From assembly GCF_028622095.1 (NCBI RefSeq), contig NZ_CP115165.1, forward strand, positions 186,001-250,000: a stretch of DNA of 64,000 bases, in the 5' to 3' direction. The notes below the pieces were generated by a model. The model saw nothing but the letters and a program-made list of their open reading frames with translations. It was not told where the DNA came from and searched no databases. The position numbers and the translations under genes are program-made. Position 1 is the stretch's first letter; the number at the start of each line of letters is the position of its first letter. The DNA is from Deinococcus aquaticus (GTDB lineage: Bacteria; Deinococcota; Deinococci; Deinococcales; Deinococcaceae). Below are positions 62,919 through 64,000 of the stretch, piece by piece.

Positions 62919-63920
62919 ATGCGTAAACCCACCATTCAGGATGTTGCCCGGCACGCCGGGGTCGGCGTCGGCACCGTATCCCGCGTGCTGAACAATCACG
63001 TGGCCGTGAAGGGCGCCACCCGCGAAACCGTCCTCAAGGCGATCGCCGACCTCGAGTACACGCCGAATCCGCACGCGCGCCGTATCGCCGGCGGCAAGAG
63101 CTACACCATCAGCGTGCTGCTGCCCGTCCTGACCACCGAATTCTACGTGCGCCTCCTTGACGGCCTGGAAAGCGCGTTCCAGGAAGCGCGGTACGACGTG
63201 GCGATCTTCCCGCTGCTGGACCGCTCGCGGCTGGAACGGTACCTGGGGTCGCACACCCTGGCGTACCAGGCGGACGGACTGGTCATGGCCACGTACAACC
63301 TCACGCAGATGTTCCACGAGCGCCGCCTGCGCACCCAGCAGCCCACGGTGCTGGTCGACGCGTACTCGGACGCCGTGGATTCCTCGTTCATGGATAACGT
63401 CAGCGGCGGCCGCCTGGCCGGAGAGTACGCCGTGAGCCTGCCGGGGCAGCTGTACGCCGTGTGGGTCGAGACGGAACTGGATCACCTGTTCACCACCCGT
63501 GTGTTCGAGGACCGCCGCAGCGGCTTCCTGACGGCCGTGCAGAGCGCCGGCCGGACCGTGCACCGCGAGTTCACGTCCAGTTTCGATTCCCTGGCCGCCC
63601 GCAATACCGCCGCGACCCTGCTGGACGACGCGCAGGCCGCCGGGCTGCCCTGCACGGTCTTCGCGTCCGCCGACATGCTGGCCGGCGCGCTGCTGGACGA
63701 GGTGCGCCTGCGTAGCCTGAAGATCGGGCAGGACGTCCGCGTGATCGGCTTCGACGATCAACCCTGGGCCGCCGAGCGCGAACTGACCACCCTGCACCAG
63801 CCGGTCGAGAGCATGGGCTACGAGGCCGCGCAACTGCTGCTGTCGCGCCTGAACGGGTACAAGGGCCCGCCCCGCGCCCGCCGCTTCGAGCCGCGCCTGA
63901 TCGTCCGGGGCAGCGCCTGA
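62919..63920 (+). CDS. LacI-family transcription regulator
   Basis: A 333-residue regulator. The LacI HTH is residues 5-25 (TIQDVARHAGVGVGTVSRVL), followed by the hinge (LEYTPNPHARRI). The sugar-binding-type effector domain has SYTISVLLPVLTTEFY, VLVDAYSDAVDSSFMDN and VIGFDDQPWAAERELTTLHQP in outline. The effector is not readable. GGAG and the nearby operator precede the ATG. Its 3' flank (63927-63978) has paired inverted repeats such as GATGGTTGA / TCAACCATC, possibly the terminator region. Confidence 0.92.
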   Translation: MRKPTIQDVARHAGVGVGTVSRVLNNHVAVKGATRETVLKAIADLEYTPNPHARRIAGGKSYTISVLLPVLTTEFYVRLLDGLESAFQEARYDVAIFPLLDRSRLERYLGSHTLAYQADGLVMATYNLTQMFHERRLRTQQPTVLVDAYSDAVDSSFMDNVSGGRLAGEYAVSLPGQLYAVWVETELDHLFTTRVFEDRRSGFLTAVQSAGRTVHREFTSSFDSLAARNTAATLLDDAQAAGLPCTVFASADMLAGALLDEVRLRSLKIGQDVRVIGFDDQPWAAERELTTLHQPVESMGYEAAQLLLSRLNGYKGPPRARRFEPRLIVRGSA

Positions 63921-64000
63921 AGCGGTGATGGTTGAAAGTTGATGGCTGATGGAAGTACTCCTCTATCAACCATCAACTGTTCACTGTCTACACCCGGATG

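Overview
The window is bacterial chromosome from a Deinococcus-type organism (inference from content and style). GC is very high, and the set gyrB, mutS-mutL, gltX, hemQ, rbfA, plsY and asd fits that genus. A 17-bp palindrome of the radiation/desiccation-response type sits at the gyrB promoter. At least two dozen genes have a TANNNT -10 box only 5-8 nt before the start codon, which implies leaderless mRNAs, a known Deinococcus habit. No species can be named from the sequence alone.

Layout. 1-16 kb: small housekeeping and accessory genes (DUF309, thioredoxin, hydrolases, aldo/keto reductase-hemQ, a kinase-DUF4097-regulator operon, BON-LysM and LysM-phosphodiester glycosidase envelope proteins, M1-type peptidase, rbfA). 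16.5-21 kb: a VWA membrane protein divergent from gyrB. 21-29.6 kb: two tandem copies of a two-gene module, each a SARP/STAND-type regulator (winged helix, BTAD, NTPase, TPR-like C-terminus) followed by a secreted subtilisin-like protease. The left copy is AT-rich over the protease and the C-terminal third of its regulator, with a sharp composition boundary inside the regulator gene. 29.7-45.3 kb: core metabolism and repair (formamidase-like, pterin dehydratase, mutS, mutL, gltX, META-domain protein, B12-binding protein, transporters, lipoprotein lipase-like). 45.5-46.4 kb: a complete IS5-type insertion sequence with perfect ends. 46.5-52.9 kb: an integrated element of about 6.4 kb in tRNA-Ser(GGA). 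It carries a tyrosine integrase, a divergent minimal family-A polymerase-like protein, a serine recombinase, a possible origin with 22-bp-spaced repeats, and a fused ATPase-TOPRIM protein resembling a one-gene PARIS/OLD-type defence system. 53-64 kb: plsY, asd behind a leader-peptide attenuator, an aldo/keto reductase, a rhomboid protease, an FAD oxidoreductase operon, a copper-delivery cluster (PCuAC, SCO, CtaG) for cytochrome oxidase, and a LacI-family regulator.

Strongest findings. (1) The asd leader: a TTGACC-N17-TACGCT promoter, a leaderless 10-residue peptide with Met-Thr-Thr-Ile-Thr, and mutually exclusive antiterminator/terminator stems. (2) The element in tRNA-Ser, whose attachment site brings a replacement 5' half of the tRNA with a compensatory D-stem pair, and a new -35 box. 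(3) The polymerase-like and ATPase-TOPRIM proteins on that element. (4) The duplicated regulator-protease module with apparent exchange of the sensor-plus-protease half. (5) A dispersed roughly 130-bp repeat family, an 11-bp duplication frameshift, and a leaderless 14-residue leader peptide coupled to rbfA.
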